Of a stretch of DNA of 64,000 bases, positions 51,228 through 64,000 are shown in pieces. The stretch is taken from assembly GCA_032717465.1 (NCBI GenBank), contig CM064655.1:21657559-21721558 (forward strand). The letters are read 5' to 3'. The stretch's first letter is position 1; every line of letters starts with the position of its first letter. Below the pieces are notes generated by a model. That model was not told the DNA's origin. It was given only the letters and a program-made list of their open reading frames with translations, and searched no databases. Source of the DNA: Coenobita brevimanus (lineage: Eukaryota > Arthropoda > Malacostraca > Decapoda > Coenobitidae). Both the position numbers and the translations under genes were made by a program.

Positions 51228-51896
51228 GTCATTTTAGAGGAAATTCACATTTATCGTCTTTTTTAGTTTTGATAGAAGAGAGTCCTTAGTTTTTAATACT
51301 GCTCAGGTTACGCTTACTCACCATGCATGATTGGGCGGACTCGGAAAAAAAAACAAACAAAAAAACTATATAATTTCGAACCCAAACTTGTGTACCAAAG
51401 ACGCCGAGTTTAGATTATAACGCGATTTTGGGACTAACGTCAAAAAAGCTCAACTGAATCTCTCTGGACTCAACCACGTCTTTCTGCTTGTTAGGGCCAA
51501 TTACATAGTTCTGAAATATTCTCGCGAAGGTAAAATGAGAGACTGAAGGAATAAAGGAAAGCGAAAGTAGATGAGAGGAGAGAAGAGAAGTGGGACGAGA
51601 TCACAAAGCAAATAGTGAAGGAAGGAAGGGAGAAAGAAGGAGAAAAACGACAAAGAGAAAAAGAATAAAGAAGGTAGAAAGGAAAGGAGGAAGAAGGAAA
51701 GAAAGAAAATGGAAGGAAAGAAAGAAGAAGAAAATAAAAAGACAGGATGAAAGGAATAAGAGAAGAATGAACGAGGAAAGAAGGCAGTAGGGACGGAAGG
51801 AGGGGTCGAAGGAAGGAGTTCGATCTGCTCTGATCTTCATATTTGTAAATAATCTATATCTCCTTCCTAACTCCAGCTTGAGAACGTCGCTGTTGT
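51228..51896. other. Non-coding stretch with a purine-rich segment
   Basis: A/G-rich (GAAGGAAAG words) from 51540 to 51815. No gene is recognised. Confidence 0.6.
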
Positions 51897-52050
51897 TTAC
51901 TTCTTGTCATTGCTAGACGGTTTTACTAAGCTTAGAATTGACCTGGCACTGCTGATGTTTAGATTAGAGCCTTCATCAACCCTCTGAACTACTAGTGGGC
52001 TCTTGCAAGTTGAAGAAAATAGTCTGGAAGCAGCAAGAATAAACTGCAGA
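51897..52050. repeat. TTAA-type palindromic repeat, copy (both arms, diverged)
   Basis: CTTGTCATTGCTAGACGG and TTTTACTAAGCTTAG (left core), linker TTAGATTAGAGCCTTCATC, right arm AACCCTCTGAACTACTAG, then AAAATAGTCTGGAAGCAGCAAGAATAAACTG. Same order and linker position as the 50.2-kb copy. Confidence 0.62.
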
Positions 52051-52062
52051 AGTGTACCGGTC

Positions 52063-52063
<1 letters not shown>

Positions 52064-52097
<34 letters not shown>
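52064..52097. repeat. (CA)n tract abutting the SINE head
   Basis: About 17 units directly before the SINE. Confidence 0.95.
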
Positions 52098-52098
<1 letters not shown>

Positions 52099-52328
52099 GC
52101 TCGCTGGTGCAGTGGTAACGTTCCCGCTTGCCAACTGGTGGACGGGAGTTCGCGCCTCGCTCAGGTTGCGAAAAGTTTCACTGACGAAGTGGGTGGTTAC
52201 TGTCCCCCTTGAGCAAGGGGATGGGTGTGTGCGTGTGTGAAGGTCACAGCCTTGCCCTTAGATCGGACTATATGAGCTCTCAGCTCCCTTCCGGGAGGGT
52301 AAAAGTTGACGATCACGACCATCAAGTG
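52098..52328 (+). mobile_element. tRNA-Gly-like SINE, copy 3
   Basis: A-box-like TGGTGCAGTGG at 52105-52115; anticodon region TTGCCAA (GCC); B-box-like GAGTTCGCGCCTCG at about 52146. The body matches the copy at 9.1 kb block by block (GAAGTGGGTGGTTACTGTCC, GATCGGACTATATGAGCTC, CTTCCGGGAGGGTAAAA). The 3' end is shorter, stopping at GACCATCAAGTGTC before (AC)n. Confidence 0.87.

Positions 52329-52361
<33 letters not shown>
52329..52361. repeat. (CA)n tract at the SINE 3' end
   Basis: About 16 units. Confidence 0.95.
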
Positions 52362-52362
<1 letters not shown>

Positions 52363-52439
52363 CGGAATGTTTTCAGGGGAATTCAAGATCTGTCGGAGGA
52401 AATAATCCGCTTCAGAAAGATGGAACATATTTATTTTCC

Positions 52440-52592
52440 AAGCCACCACCAGACGATTTTCTTCATCTTAGAGTCTTTTTTTTTTTTTAACTGATAGAAT
52501 TAGATATTACCTTTATTAACCCCTTCAGCAGTAGAGGGTTTTTCTTAAGCTGACTAAAATCGTCTGGAAGTAGCAAGAAGAAACTAAACTAA
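52440..52592. repeat. TTAA-ended palindromic repeat, copy (both arms)
   Basis: Left core CCAGACGATTTTCTTCATCT at 52449-52468; T run; linker ATTAGATATTACCTTTA; right arm TTAACCCCTTCAGCAGTAG; reverse core AAGCTGACTAAAATCGTCTGG ending at 52567, then AAGTAGCAAGAAGAAACT. Confidence 0.7.
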
Positions 52593-52649
52593 TGCATCAT
52601 CATAGTGTAGGAAATGAACGTCCTTCGGTCTCAGACGGACTATATTTAT

Positions 52650-52800
52650 CCTACGGGAACAAAATATTTCCTGCGGGAACATAATATGTGTTACGGTTCT
52701 ATATCGTACGGGTAGTCCAAATATCCCTTGGGAACTAAAAACATCTTACGGGAACTCAAAACATCTTCTGAGAACAAAAATACCACAGGGAAATCAAGCT
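52650..52800. repeat. Degenerate minisatellite, ~20-25-bp unit
   Basis: Units around TCTTACGGGAACTAAAAACA recur about six times with many changes. Confidence 0.65.
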
Positions 52801-52916
52801 CTATCAGAGGAACGAGACTGATGCTAGGCCAGAATCTGTTCATGACCGGCGGGGACTTGGATCGTAATGTTGGAGGATTAAGTAGCCCGTGAAGGTATAA
52901 TACTCACGATTAGGAG

Positions 52917-52919
<3 letters not shown>

Positions 52920-53004
<85 letters not shown>
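52920..53004. repeat. (TC)n microsatellite
   Basis: About 42 perfect units. Confidence 0.97.
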
Positions 53005-53007
<3 letters not shown>

Positions 53008-54264
53008 CATTCCTTTGAGGGTCATGTACTCGAGTGTAAAGGTAACTAATCAATCTTCCTTCACTGGTTTATTTCTTGTTTGAGGATTAAATACGCTTGT
53101 TCTTCCATGTATTTTTTTTTTTTTTTTGCATTATATTACATTGTGCATTATTTATTCAACGTAATATCAACATCAAAAAGACATAAACAACAGACACGAA
53201 GCTATGAAAATATAATATGAAAACTACAGGAAGAGATGCGACAGAACCCCCTTAACCCTTTACTTATTTAGGTCTGGTTAATGCTAGATGGTTTTATTTT
53301 ACTGTGAGAATGCCTTAACAGTGAAATCCCTCATCACATACTCACTTGTCCATCATTTAATCATGGCAAGTGTTTGTTTGCGTAATTCTCATCAAGTAAA
53401 CAATCCCCACATCTCATTTTTGTCATGTCTACCCACACGCCTGTTTGCGTGTTTGTATAATGTTTCATAACTTCCCTTTGTTTCCTTCGCTGGTTTTGAT
53501 CTTTGTCAAATCTATAAATATGTAATGATGCACTTTTTTTGTGTGTGTGATGCTTAAATCTATCTCTGTAAAAATGTTGACTGCTTGGTGTCCTTGGTTG
53601 GGTGTGATTTTCGCCGTCTTTGTATGCATAGCCACTTTTTCTGCGTTTCTTTGTCTGAGGTCTCTACCAGAACCTGAGTATATCTTTCACTTGCCTGTAT
53701 TTGTGGTGCTAGAGAGGGACGCCTACTTGTGGTGGCATCGATATAACCAGGTGACTCAACTGCCTGGTAATAAAACCGTCCCTCAGTTACATCCCTAACC
53801 CCCAAAGGATTGTAGACTGCAGGGGAAAGGCAGCTTAAAAGTCTACCGCATTCACGTTTCAGATGAACCTGGGACCACAACAACAGCAACAACAAAAGCA
53901 ACAGCAGCCCGTACCTCTATTTCACGCGATTGTATAAAGAATTATAGCCCCTTTTTTTTCTTTCACGAGCTTGCTGTGGTCTTTTCTGAAATCTTTACAT
54001 CCTCCACCCAGTCTGTCTGCCTGTCTGTCTCCCGTACAACCTCTCTACCTGCGTAATCGCGTTTCCCATCTCCGTGGCGTTGCTGCAGCCCACGTCACGA
54101 AGAGGGAGTAGTGTGATGGTAGTGCGAGTGGTGTGTGGAGTAGTGGGGTCACGTGGGAGTGATGTGGTAGTGCTTGGGTGGTGTGAGAATGATGGAGAGT
54201 TTTACTGGTTGTGTGGTGTGGGAATGGAGATAGTGTGTGAGGGAGGTGAGGTTGTGTTGTGGGT
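53005..54264. other. Non-coding stretch; no recognised gene
   Basis: CTTAACCCTTTACTTATTTAGG at about 53251 and GCTAGATGGTTTTATTTT at 53282 are decayed TTAA-family pieces. An 85-codon plus-strand frame at 53541-53798 has a hydrophobic N-terminal stretch but no family is recognised. GTGG-rich sequence runs from 54110. Confidence 0.45.
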
Positions 54265-54851
54265 TATTACCTCCGCCAAAGAGGTTGTTTTTGCCAGTGT
54301 TTGCTCGTTTGTTTGTTTGCTTGTGTGTCTGTCTGTTAGCAGGATTACTCAAAAAAGCTATGAACGGATTTTGATGAAATTTTGTGGAAGGGTGGTCCAT
54401 GGGCCAAGGAAGAAATGATTAAAGATTGTGGCAGATCCGGATCCCGATCCAGAGTATCCCGCACAATATCTCCAAAAGTTCTCAATAAATTTAAATGAAA
54501 TTTTGTGAAAACATAGGTCATGGACCATGAAAGAATTTTTTAAATTTGGGGGCGGATCCGGATCCGGGATTACTTAAAAAGTTGTAAATGGATTTTGATT
54601 AAATTTTAGGAGAGGGTGGGCCATGGGCTAAGGAAGAAATGATTAAATTTGGGGCGGATGCGGGTCCTGATCTGGAGTACTCGCACAATATCTCCAAAAG
54701 CTCACAATGATTTTCAATGAAAGTTTGTGGAAAGGCGGGCCATGGGCGAAAAAAGAATTGATTCAGTTTTCGGGCGGATCCGGATCCGGATCCATTTTAT
54801 GACAATGGAATAGGCGGTGGTATGCGTTTTCTGAGCGCTTTGTAGTTAATG
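54265..54851 (+). repeat. Widespread metazoan-type repeat with GGATCCGGATCC cores and internal subrepeats
   Basis: It starts ATTACCTCCGCCAAAGAGG and ends TAGGCGGTGGTATGCG, TTTTCTGAGCGCTTTG. Between these, a ~110-120-bp module recurs about four times: GGATTTTGATGAAATTTTGTGG, GGGCCATGGGCCAAGGAAGAA, ATGATTAAA and GGCGGATCCGGATCC. I know this text (CCTCCGCCAAGGAGG ... GGATCCGGATC) as a dispersed repeat in many invertebrate and some vertebrate genomes. Imperfect terminal inversion (CCTCCGCC / GGCGGTGG) suggests a non-autonomous DNA element. Confidence 0.75.
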
Positions 54852-55815
<964 letters not shown>

Positions 55816-56085
55816 ATGTAACCCCTTTAACCCGAGAATGTGTTTTCGTCTAATTCTTGCCACCTCCAGACATTTATTTATTTATTTGTTTTATTTATTG
55901 ATTTTATATATTTACTTATTTATCTATCTGTCTATCTGTTTATTTATTCTTTTTCTGTTCGAGGGAGACATTTGGTAGTGAAGGTGATAATGAAGGCTTT
56001 ATCTAACCTCTCCATTTTCAAAAGTCTCTCCAAAACTAAATCAGATCGTCTGGGTGTTAGACAGAATAAAGTGAAAATAACGTTT
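55816..56085. repeat. TTAA-type palindromic repeat interrupted by (TTTA)n expansion
   Basis: TTTAACCCGAGAATGTG, AATTCTTGCCACCTCCAGAC, then (ATTT)n/(TATC)n from about 55870 to 55950 in place of the left core, linker TTTATCTAACCTCTCCATTTTC, and right core AAATCAGATCGTCTGG. Confidence 0.5.
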
Positions 56086-57150
56086 TTGGATTTCAGGGAA
56101 TAGGAAAAAATGTTTTTAAAGTTGTAATGGTTTCTTACAGAAGTGCCCATACGTTGGGATGACTTTTTGTGGCGAGGGTGCGATGTGAGGATGGAGTAAT
56201 TAACGCAGTGTAATTGTAGCTCCGCGAAGTGAACCGGTGGGCGTGGAAGGGGAGTTGAAATGTGCGTGGAGAAATAAGGGAAGGGAGTAAAGTATCCTGT
56301 GGCTCGGATGAGTGGCAGAAATGAAGGGTGCACAAGAGCAGGGTGTGGTGGTGGTGGTATGATAATGTGGTGCTGTGGTGGAGGTGTGGGATGTGATGTG
56401 GTGTGGTCAAGAATGTGAGGTGTGGTACGAGTAGTGGTGTATGGAAGATATGATGGGTGCAAGATGAGGGAAGGACGTAGTGGTTGTATGATAATGAAGC
56501 TGTGATGGAGATGTAATTAAGGGGTGTGTAGTGAAGGTGTAGTGTGATGTGATGGTGTTGTGGTGGTGGTGTGGTGCGCTGATGATGAGTGGCAGAAATG
56601 AGAGGTGCAGACTACAGTAGGCAGTGTGTGGTGGTATGATAATGTGATTGTGTGATGGGGAAATTTGTGGTTTGGTTGGGGTGAGCTGTGGTGTTGATGA
56701 GTAACAGAAATGAAGTATCCAGGCAACAATGGGCAGAGTGTGGTGGTGTGTTAATTGGTGTTGTAATGTTATGTGTTGTGGTGGAGGGGTGTGATATGAT
56801 ATATCTATCGATTGTCTTATACCACATCATGGAAGAGGTATCCTCGACTCGATAAAATTGAAGAAAGTACAGTATGAGTGTGGGTGTGGTGAGGTGAAGT
56901 AAGAGGCTAGGAGAGTAAGAAAATATCATACCCAACCAAGCTCCCCTTACTAAAACATCACCACCACTCTGAGTCGACTGTTCCAACGTCTTAATTACCT
57001 TATAGTTATGACTTAATCGACCAGGCGTTGTGTCCTGTTAAGCCAGAAGTCAGAAATTAAGCCTCGTTCAGTAATTAGACCGGCAGAGCCCGGGAATGGA
57101 ACACAATTATGCATATAAGTCTTCACCCCGACCACCTGGGAATAAATATC
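56086..57150. other. GTGG-rich non-coding stretch with loose duplications
   Basis: GAGTGGCAGAAATGAAGGGTGCA (56309), GAGTGGCAGAAATGAGAGGTGCA (56587) and GAGTAACAGAAATGAAGTATCCA (56698) mark a repeated ~110-280-bp segment. No gene is recognised. Confidence 0.55.
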
Positions 57151-57680
57151 GGGGGAAAGCGTCGGGAGCTGGGGTCTTGTTTGCCGGGTTTCTTGGGACT
57201 TGGGCTGTGGGTGTGGAAAGTGTGGGAGATTGGGATTGAGTTGGGGGAGTGAGGGAGTGTGAAACAGAAATCGGAGAGTGTAGGTATTGAAGTGGGAGCA
57301 GGAGTTAGAATGGGAATGGGCATAGGGAAGGGGATCTGGGGAAACGGAATGGTGGAACTGAGTAAGGGCGTTAGAGAGAAGGGGATGGTGAGTGTTAGGG
57401 ATTGTGGGAAGGTAGGTGTAGGGTAGAGTATGTGACTGAGTGGGAAGGGGATTGGAGGAAAGAGGGGTAATGAGTTTGTGTGGGAGAGGGAATGATAAGA
57501 TGGTGATAAGTGTGGGTAAAGGGGGTAGACGAGGAAGTAAGAGGAGGGAGGTAGAATGTGGAGGAAAGTGAAGGAAGGATCAGGGAACGGAAATGGAAGA
57601 GTGGGGGAAGCAATAGAGGAGGTAGTGAGGGGAGGGGAGCGGAAGGGGATGTAAGGGTGAAACTGAGAAGTGACAAGGAA
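57151..57680. repeat. Purine-rich domain
   Basis: Plus strand is G/A-rich (GGGAATGGG, GGAAGG words); minus-strand frames here are S/P/L/F low-complexity chains. Confidence 0.75.
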
Positions 57681-58282
57681 AGAAGAAATCTGATTAATAG
57701 CTGCCAAAGTAATGAGGGTCATTAAGTCAGATAGACTTGTTGGTTCCAGTCTTCCACTAGAGTGCGACACGGAATGGTCGATGTTATATGCAGGTCCCTA
57801 GTTACAGCCTGGTGCTGAGGGAACAATAAGAAGATGGACTTGATCCAAGAATTTGACCTGCCTGAGAATCTAAGTCGGATTCAGGAAGGTAAAGGGAATT
57901 GAGAAGTAGCAGAGTGAGAGAGAAGGGAAGCTGGGGGAAGAAACTGGGTGAAAGTAGTTGGAGAGGGATGTGGGGAGGGGGAAATACTGAACGAGGTGAA
58001 CACAGGTCTTCCAACTCTCTGACAGAGGAGACGAGGCACACACACTCTTAAAATGCAAATGTGTGTGTGTGATAAATGTAGGTCTGCCCACACTGGATTT
58101 GCCTGACTTCCCCTGGGTGATGTTCAGTATCGACATCTGTATAAATCATGACAATTTAGATGGTCACCCATTTCTTCTGGTAGAGCTGGAATTTACGTAA
58201 TGTTTACACATTTACCTTTATCTTTTTAACGGAGAAAAGGAACCAGAGGCTGAAAGTCTGGAAAAGTTATCTCAACTAAAGA
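57681..58282. other. Non-coding stretch, nothing recognised
   Basis: A G/A-rich part at 57890-57990; no gene or element is recognised. Confidence 0.4.
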
Positions 58283-58640
58283 AATGCGGTTGGTGCTCAA
58301 GTGGTTACAGTACCCCAGTCAGAGGCGTTCGACCTCCGTGAAATGACAGTGTTTTTCGATCTTATAATGCCACCAAAGAAAGTAGGCCGATCTTCTGCCT
58401 TTACATGTAATGGACTACGGCAGCCTGGCCTTGGATCCCTACTCCTCAAAGCAAGGGGATTTTACCAAAATCAGGACACTCTCTCTGAGATACCTGAGTC
58501 ACGTTGTACTTCTCCGTCAGGCTTCAGGAAGTTACCCAGCAATGAGAAAAATCTTATGTTCATAAGCAGCAAATATAGATAAGTCGTGCTCCAAGGGTTA
58601 GTCGACTGATCTTAGAGGGCAAAAACAAAAAAAAATGAGA
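58283..58640 (+). mobile_element. Possible third tRNA-derived SINE type (single copy)
   Basis: A-box-like TGGTGCTCAAGTGG at 58291-58304 and B-box-like GCGTTCGACCTCC at 58325-58337 are 34 bp apart start to start, as in a tRNA gene. About 250 bp of body follows and it ends in an impure A run at 58620-58637. No second copy is present in the window, so this rests on the tRNA-like head only. Confidence 0.35.
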
Positions 58641-59740
58641 TAAATTGTTTCGTAGTTTATTTGCTGTGTAACGTATATGAAGGACCCTGAGTGTATTACA
58701 TCAAGGGAACTTAAAGGTCGACGGATGTTTTCTGGGATGTCAAAAAATTTTTAAATAAGTATTTCAATGTATATATTCATGTATGTATGTATGTCTGTTT
58801 ATGCATGTATGTATCCATGTGTCAGTAATTACAATCTTCATCATCATTATCATTATTACCCCTGATCCTTCGTCCTTTAAGAACTGGTGTAAGTGGAATC
58901 CAGAAATGGCAAAAGAGATCGTATAAAAGGAAAATTATCAGCAGAATTCACTACTGGTAGTTAGGAAGATGACTAATATTTTCTGTCATTCTTCTTAACT
59001 TTATGTATATGTATGTCTACCTGTCATCTCCAGGCCATACAGTTTTGGTCGTCATCATCATCATCATCATGCTTTATAATGAGGAGAGTCTAACCGGCAT
59101 GTCCGACCTCTTTTGTTTTCCTTTGCTTTGTTGTTCCTATTTTTAGATTATTTTATTCAGGTTTTGGAAAGACTCTTTAACTGGAAAAGTTAAATAGACT
59201 ATTCGTTAAAAGAGTCACAGTGATTACTTATTAATCTTTAGTATTACGGTGTATTATTTTTCACATCTCCAGGTGATGATGATGATGATGATGATGATGA
59301 TAATGATGATGAAAATGATGATCTATATTAATTTAAGACTAAAGTCCTTCACAATTTCTGTCGTCCTTCCTCGATAGCATCTCATTTACCTTTTTTTTTT
59401 TAAATTAAATTGAGAAACCGTTTATATTATTTTTTCTCCCTTGTTCATATCAGTTATCAGTTTCTCGTAAATTTAGTGTTACAAATGGTCATCCCCTTAA
59501 TTTCGGTGTCATTTTTACTTATTTACTAATTCGCTTATCTTTGTCATCCGTCCGAAGTACTTTTGCAAATTTCTCCATGTGTCAGGAAATAATGAACCGG
59601 AATAGTTTCAGCAACGCCCTTGTCTGGCAAACGTGCTTACTCAGCCACCATAATTGGACCGCCCCCAGCCACGGATTCTAAGCTTTAGGGCTAGAGATTA
59701 CACACTCTCATCTTACCCGATATTGACTCAGAGTCCTACT
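58641..59740. other. Non-coding stretch with small (ATC)n / (GAT)n tracts
   Basis: TCATCATCATTATC words at 58837-58856, (ATC)n at 59054-59071 and (GAT)n at 59274-59312. TAGATTATTTTATTCAGG at 59144 is a decayed TTAA-family core. No gene is recognised. Confidence 0.55.
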
Positions 59741-59813
59741 CTCTCTCTCTCTGTCTCTCTCTGTCTCTGTCTCTCTCTGTCTCTGTCTGTCTGTCTGTCT
59801 GTCTCTGTCTCTC

Positions 59814-59844
<31 letters not shown>

Positions 59845-59855
59845 TTGCATACGGA

Positions 59856-59901
<46 letters not shown>
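59741..59901. repeat. (CT)n/(GTCT)n tract and (GT)n tract
   Basis: Imperfect CTCTGTCT repeats to 59841, then (GT)n at 59859-59900. Confidence 0.93.
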
Positions 59902-61145
<1,244 letters not shown>

Positions 61146-61192
61146 TACTACTGCTGCTACTGCTGCTGCTGCTGCAGCTAGTGCTACTTCTG

Positions 61193-61237
<45 letters not shown>

Positions 61238-61239
61238 TT
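61146..61239. repeat. Trinucleotide repeat (CTG)n/(CTA)n
   Basis: TACTGCTGC words pass into about 15 CTA units. Confidence 0.92.
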
Positions 61240-61629
61240 ACTAATGATATTATTGGATCGTGATAAAATGTCAGGTGATACTCAGATTAAACCTCAAGTG
61301 GTAGCAGAAAAAAATGTAAGGAAGAAGAAAAGAAAAAGAAAAAAAACAGTGTATCTAGCGGTAACAGACAAACTTCTATATACAAAATAGAATATTGATA
61401 GTTTAAAAAAATGTCTGGCTGCGGCAAAAAAAAAAAAAAAAAAAGAGAAAAGGAAAGAAAAGAAAAGAAAAAAAATCTATAGCGCGTTTTTTCCCCAACC
61501 AGATAAAGATCGGCAGCCACTTTCAGCTCAGTTGATGGCCAAATGTTGTCAGATCAGGGCGTCCATTTGGCTACAACAAGACTCATTCCTGCCTCATAAC
61601 ATTGGCTCGTCGATTTTCATGCAACCACG
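61240..61629. other. A-rich non-coding stretch
   Basis: A runs at 61425-61443 and (AAAAG)n-like sequence to about 61475. No gene is recognised. Confidence 0.45.
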
Positions 61630-61841
61630 ACTAAGGCATATATTCTCTCAAGCACCTTTACCTAAGCGAATAATTTTGTTTATTACTCCTTACTGTCCTC
61701 TTCTGTGTTACATAAATCCTTCCAATATCGCCATACTCTGCATAAATAACGAACAGAAGGATGTTAACCAGCCATATCCAAAAATATATAGGTAAGGAAG
61801 AGGTGTTAGGGAGCTTCCCTGACCGACGAACATACCAGCCT
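61630..61841 (-). mobile_element. Inverted-repeat MITE ('family B'), copy 4, inverted
   Basis: The centre (TACTGTCCTCTTCTGTGTTACATAAATCCTTCCAATATC) is the reverse complement of the centre of the 40.5-kb copy. Arms: CACCTTTACCTAAGCGAATAA on the left and AAGGAAGAGGTGTTAGGGAGC, CTTCC, ACCGACGAACATACC on the right. Confidence 0.7.
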
Positions 61842-61964
61842 TAGTGTTCAATTTTGAAGCAGTGATCCAGTCCCGTCCGGTGAAAACAGACCGATTGTAC
61901 CAGTGGCCAGATGGTTCAGGCGGCAACAATGTATTTAGTGACAAAAAATACATTACCATTTGAA

Positions 61965-62095
61965 GAAAGCGGAGGAAGAAGAAGAGAAGGAAGAGGAGGA
62001 GGAGAAGGAGGAGGAGGGGGAGGAGGAATAGGAGAGAAAGAAAATTTAAAAAAAATGAAGAAAAAGACGGAAGGGGAGGAGAAGAAGCTCTCGCA
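61965..62095. repeat. Purine tract (GAGGAAGAAG)
   Basis: Almost uninterrupted A/G for about 130 bp. Confidence 0.85.
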
Positions 62096-63080
62096 AACTT
62101 AAGACGCTGGGTGAAGAAATCATATAAACGATACAACTACAATTTCACGGTAATATTCTTGATTACGTTTACGATCACATGATAATTTCTTGGATACGAT
62201 TATGCCTATACTGTAAATACGAGTACATAAAATTCGGACGTATTAAATTTCAGTTTTATGGTTTATAAATGTAGTGACATTCATGGTTACTTCTGATATT
62301 TGTCATTTAAAACGAAAAATTACTATGCCCTGAAGACATACTGGCTTTATTCGTTTATTTTTTATTCTGTAATTAAATTCATGTTAATTCCTTCCTTTTC
62401 ATTAACATAAATTCAGACTGGGAATAAAAAGATCTGCATTTATCGTGAATTGAACATATATTTCTTTTTATGTACAACAGTAGATGGAAATAACGTTCAA
62501 GAAAAAAAATGTATACACAACAAACGGAACGTATGGAGTGTTTGATCACTTTCTAAACAGTGTAGAAATCTCTTTAGAGTTTTGCGCTCCATGCAGTATT
62601 TAGCTGATTAAACAATTTACAGTTTAACGATGTACTTCTTGGTGTCATACTGGAATGCAAAATACTCGTAAGCTCATGGAGTATACTTTATACAAAAGAA
62701 AAATACAGTACTTTATAAGTGTACGAAGGAAAAAAAAAATGTTAGCATTGTGAACTGAGGGAGATATTACGGCAGTAGGGTCTGATAGTGAAAAAGTCTA
62801 AAAGCAAAAAGTGTCTGACGAGAGTAGAAAGGCTGTAAAAGTAGAAGACATTTGGTAGTGGCAAAAAGTGAAAAAAAGAATAAGTTTAATAGTGACCAAA
62901 ACATCGCTGGTGGTTGCAAGAAAATCACCTGGTGGAAGATTTTTAAAATTCACTCTAATGGTAAATGAGATATAAGGTGCCGTTTTTTCCACAGAAGTTT
63001 GTTGGCCATCAGAGGGCAGCTGTACCCTCACTTGACATTTTATTGTTGCGTAATGTATCGCGATGACTCACTGAAGGAGA
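62096..63080. other. AT-rich non-coding stretch, nothing recognised
   Basis: No gene, repeat family or long frame is recognised. Confidence 0.45.
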
Positions 63081-63660
63081 ACTGGAAGGTGAACTCCCAA
63101 GATGGGCAACCCCCGACTTTGGAATGCTTGCCCTAAATTACTGTCCTTTAGTTTCGTTTCGTTCATTTATAAAGGTTCCAACATGCTTGCATGCGTCGGC
63201 TTTGGTCATCTAATGACGGCTGTCCACGCTGCTCGACCTCTAACCGCCTCTCTGTTCAGTCCCTTATCACTGAGATCACACTCTTTGACCTTGTCCCAAG
63301 TTTTTTTTCGGTCTGTCACTCGCAACTGTTCCCTCAACATTCACACCTCTCGCCTCTGCACCAAGTTGTCCTGCATCCTTCCCACATGCCCAGACCATCT
63401 CAGTTTACCTTTTCTCATCACAACACTAATTCATTTGATAGAGTAAAACCGCCAGGTGTACAAAAAAATGTCACCATGAACTGGCAGCTCTCGACTACGG
63501 ACTCTTTATAAAGTGATGAAGGAATTGTGACGGGCAGAACTAATCGGGCCTCTATCCAGAACCAAGGCCTCCCGTCTGTTCCATAGAACCATTGATTCAC
63601 CCTCCTACCACAGGAGCAGTCTGTCAGATCACCTGCTTGCATTGGTTCTCCTAAAGAAGT
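63081..63660. other. Unassigned sequence with two overlapping mid-length frames
   Basis: Plus-strand frames at 63102-63446 and 63191-63511 overlap, and the minus strand over the same stretch is interrupted by stops. Composition is more balanced than in the surrounding DNA, so it may be a decayed LINE or other coding relic. No motif could be fixed. Confidence 0.3.
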
Positions 63661-64000
63661 AGTCAGTGACAGTCCTCTCCTGCTTTTCTTTTGAGCAGCG
63701 GGATGCTTTTAAAGGAGGCACTGAGGTAATTGGGTTGGTGCGATGACTTTTTTTTTTTTTTTTTTTTTAATTCCATTCCGTCGACGTCGTTCTTCCTAGT
63801 CTGGCTAACGCAGGACGATTTTATTCACCTTGGGAGACGTATCCCCGATCAAAGGCGTAAGGCGAAAATCATTCTTTGTAACTGTGTAAGAAGAACAGAA
63901 GAGGCCTGATGCCAAAAATGGTTAAATAGAAATTATAGGAGACGGAGTCCGGATACCTGCTGGTTAATACCTGATTAGCCTCTCCTGCCGCACGTGTTAC
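63661..64000. other. Non-coding stretch with one TTAA-family core
   Basis: GCGATGAC, a T run to 63768, TTCTTCCTAGTCTGGC and the core AGGACGATTTTATTCACC at 63811-63828 follow the order of a left TTAA-family unit. No gene is recognised. Confidence 0.5.

Noticed and set aside
53541..53798. 85-codon frame with a hydrophobic N-terminus
   Set aside because: No recognised family, no supporting exon or promoter context; chance frame likely.

Overview
The window looks like a piece of a repeat-rich arthropod nuclear genome, most probably a decapod crustacean such as a crab. The reasons are long dinucleotide microsatellites every one to two kilobases, kilobase-scale polypyrimidine and polypurine stretches, non-LTR reverse transcriptases of the kind common in crustacean genomes, several tRNA-derived SINEs, and no operon-like or compact gene structure. 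The species is an inference. I could not identify a host protein-coding gene with confidence; almost everything recognisable is mobile DNA or simple repeat.

Layout. 0-1.5 kb: the 3' part of a broken non-LTR (LINE) reverse transcriptase. 1.5-9.7 kb: microsatellites, a degenerate minisatellite, a TTAA-ended palindromic repeat and a tRNA-Gly-like SINE lying between (CA)n tracts. 9.7-13.7 kb: a tRNA-Cys-like SINE, a second TTAA palindrome, a purine-rich domain and an AT-rich tandem array. 13.7-18.6 kb: the best-defined object, a 4.9-kb LTR retrotransposon on the minus strand. It has 446/447-bp LTRs that look identical except for one substitution and one indel, a 5-bp target duplication (GATGG), a primer-binding-site candidate and a 710-codon Gag-protease-integrase ORF. 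It has no reverse transcriptase or RNase H; a roughly 109-bp tandem array fills that region. 18.6-20.7 kb: the leader of a second LTR element, marked by an 18-nt match to the 3' end of tRNA-Leu(AAG). 21.1-21.5 kb: second Cys-type SINE copy. 22-24.4 kb: purine then pyrimidine tracts. 25.0 kb: first copy of an inverted-repeat MITE that recurs at 40.5, 42.5 and 61.7 kb. 26.2-27.1 kb: a pogo/Tigger-like element inside a (TA)n tract, with an exon-like insert. 27.5-32.3 kb: pyrimidine tracts and minisatellites. 33.5-36.8 kb: a nearly complete but frameshifted LINE with endonuclease and reverse transcriptase. 37-50 kb: minisatellites, microsatellites, MITEs and TTAA repeats. 50.2-52.6 kb: a dense cluster of TTAA palindromes and two more Gly-type SINEs. 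54.3-54.9 kb: a widespread invertebrate-type repeat with GGATCCGGATCC cores. 55-64 kb: GT-rich, purine-rich and trinucleotide repeats, a possible third SINE type and unassigned sequence.

The parts work together only as a mobile-element community. Autonomous LINEs could supply reverse transcriptase to the SINEs. The young 4.9-kb LTR element must borrow reverse transcriptase from a full-length relative. The TTAA repeats, the MITE and the Tigger-like fragment would need transposases encoded elsewhere. The strongest candidates for something undescribed are the LTR element with protease followed directly by integrase, the TTAA palindrome family with a conserved 20-bp core, and the Gly-type SINE found only inside (CA)n tracts.
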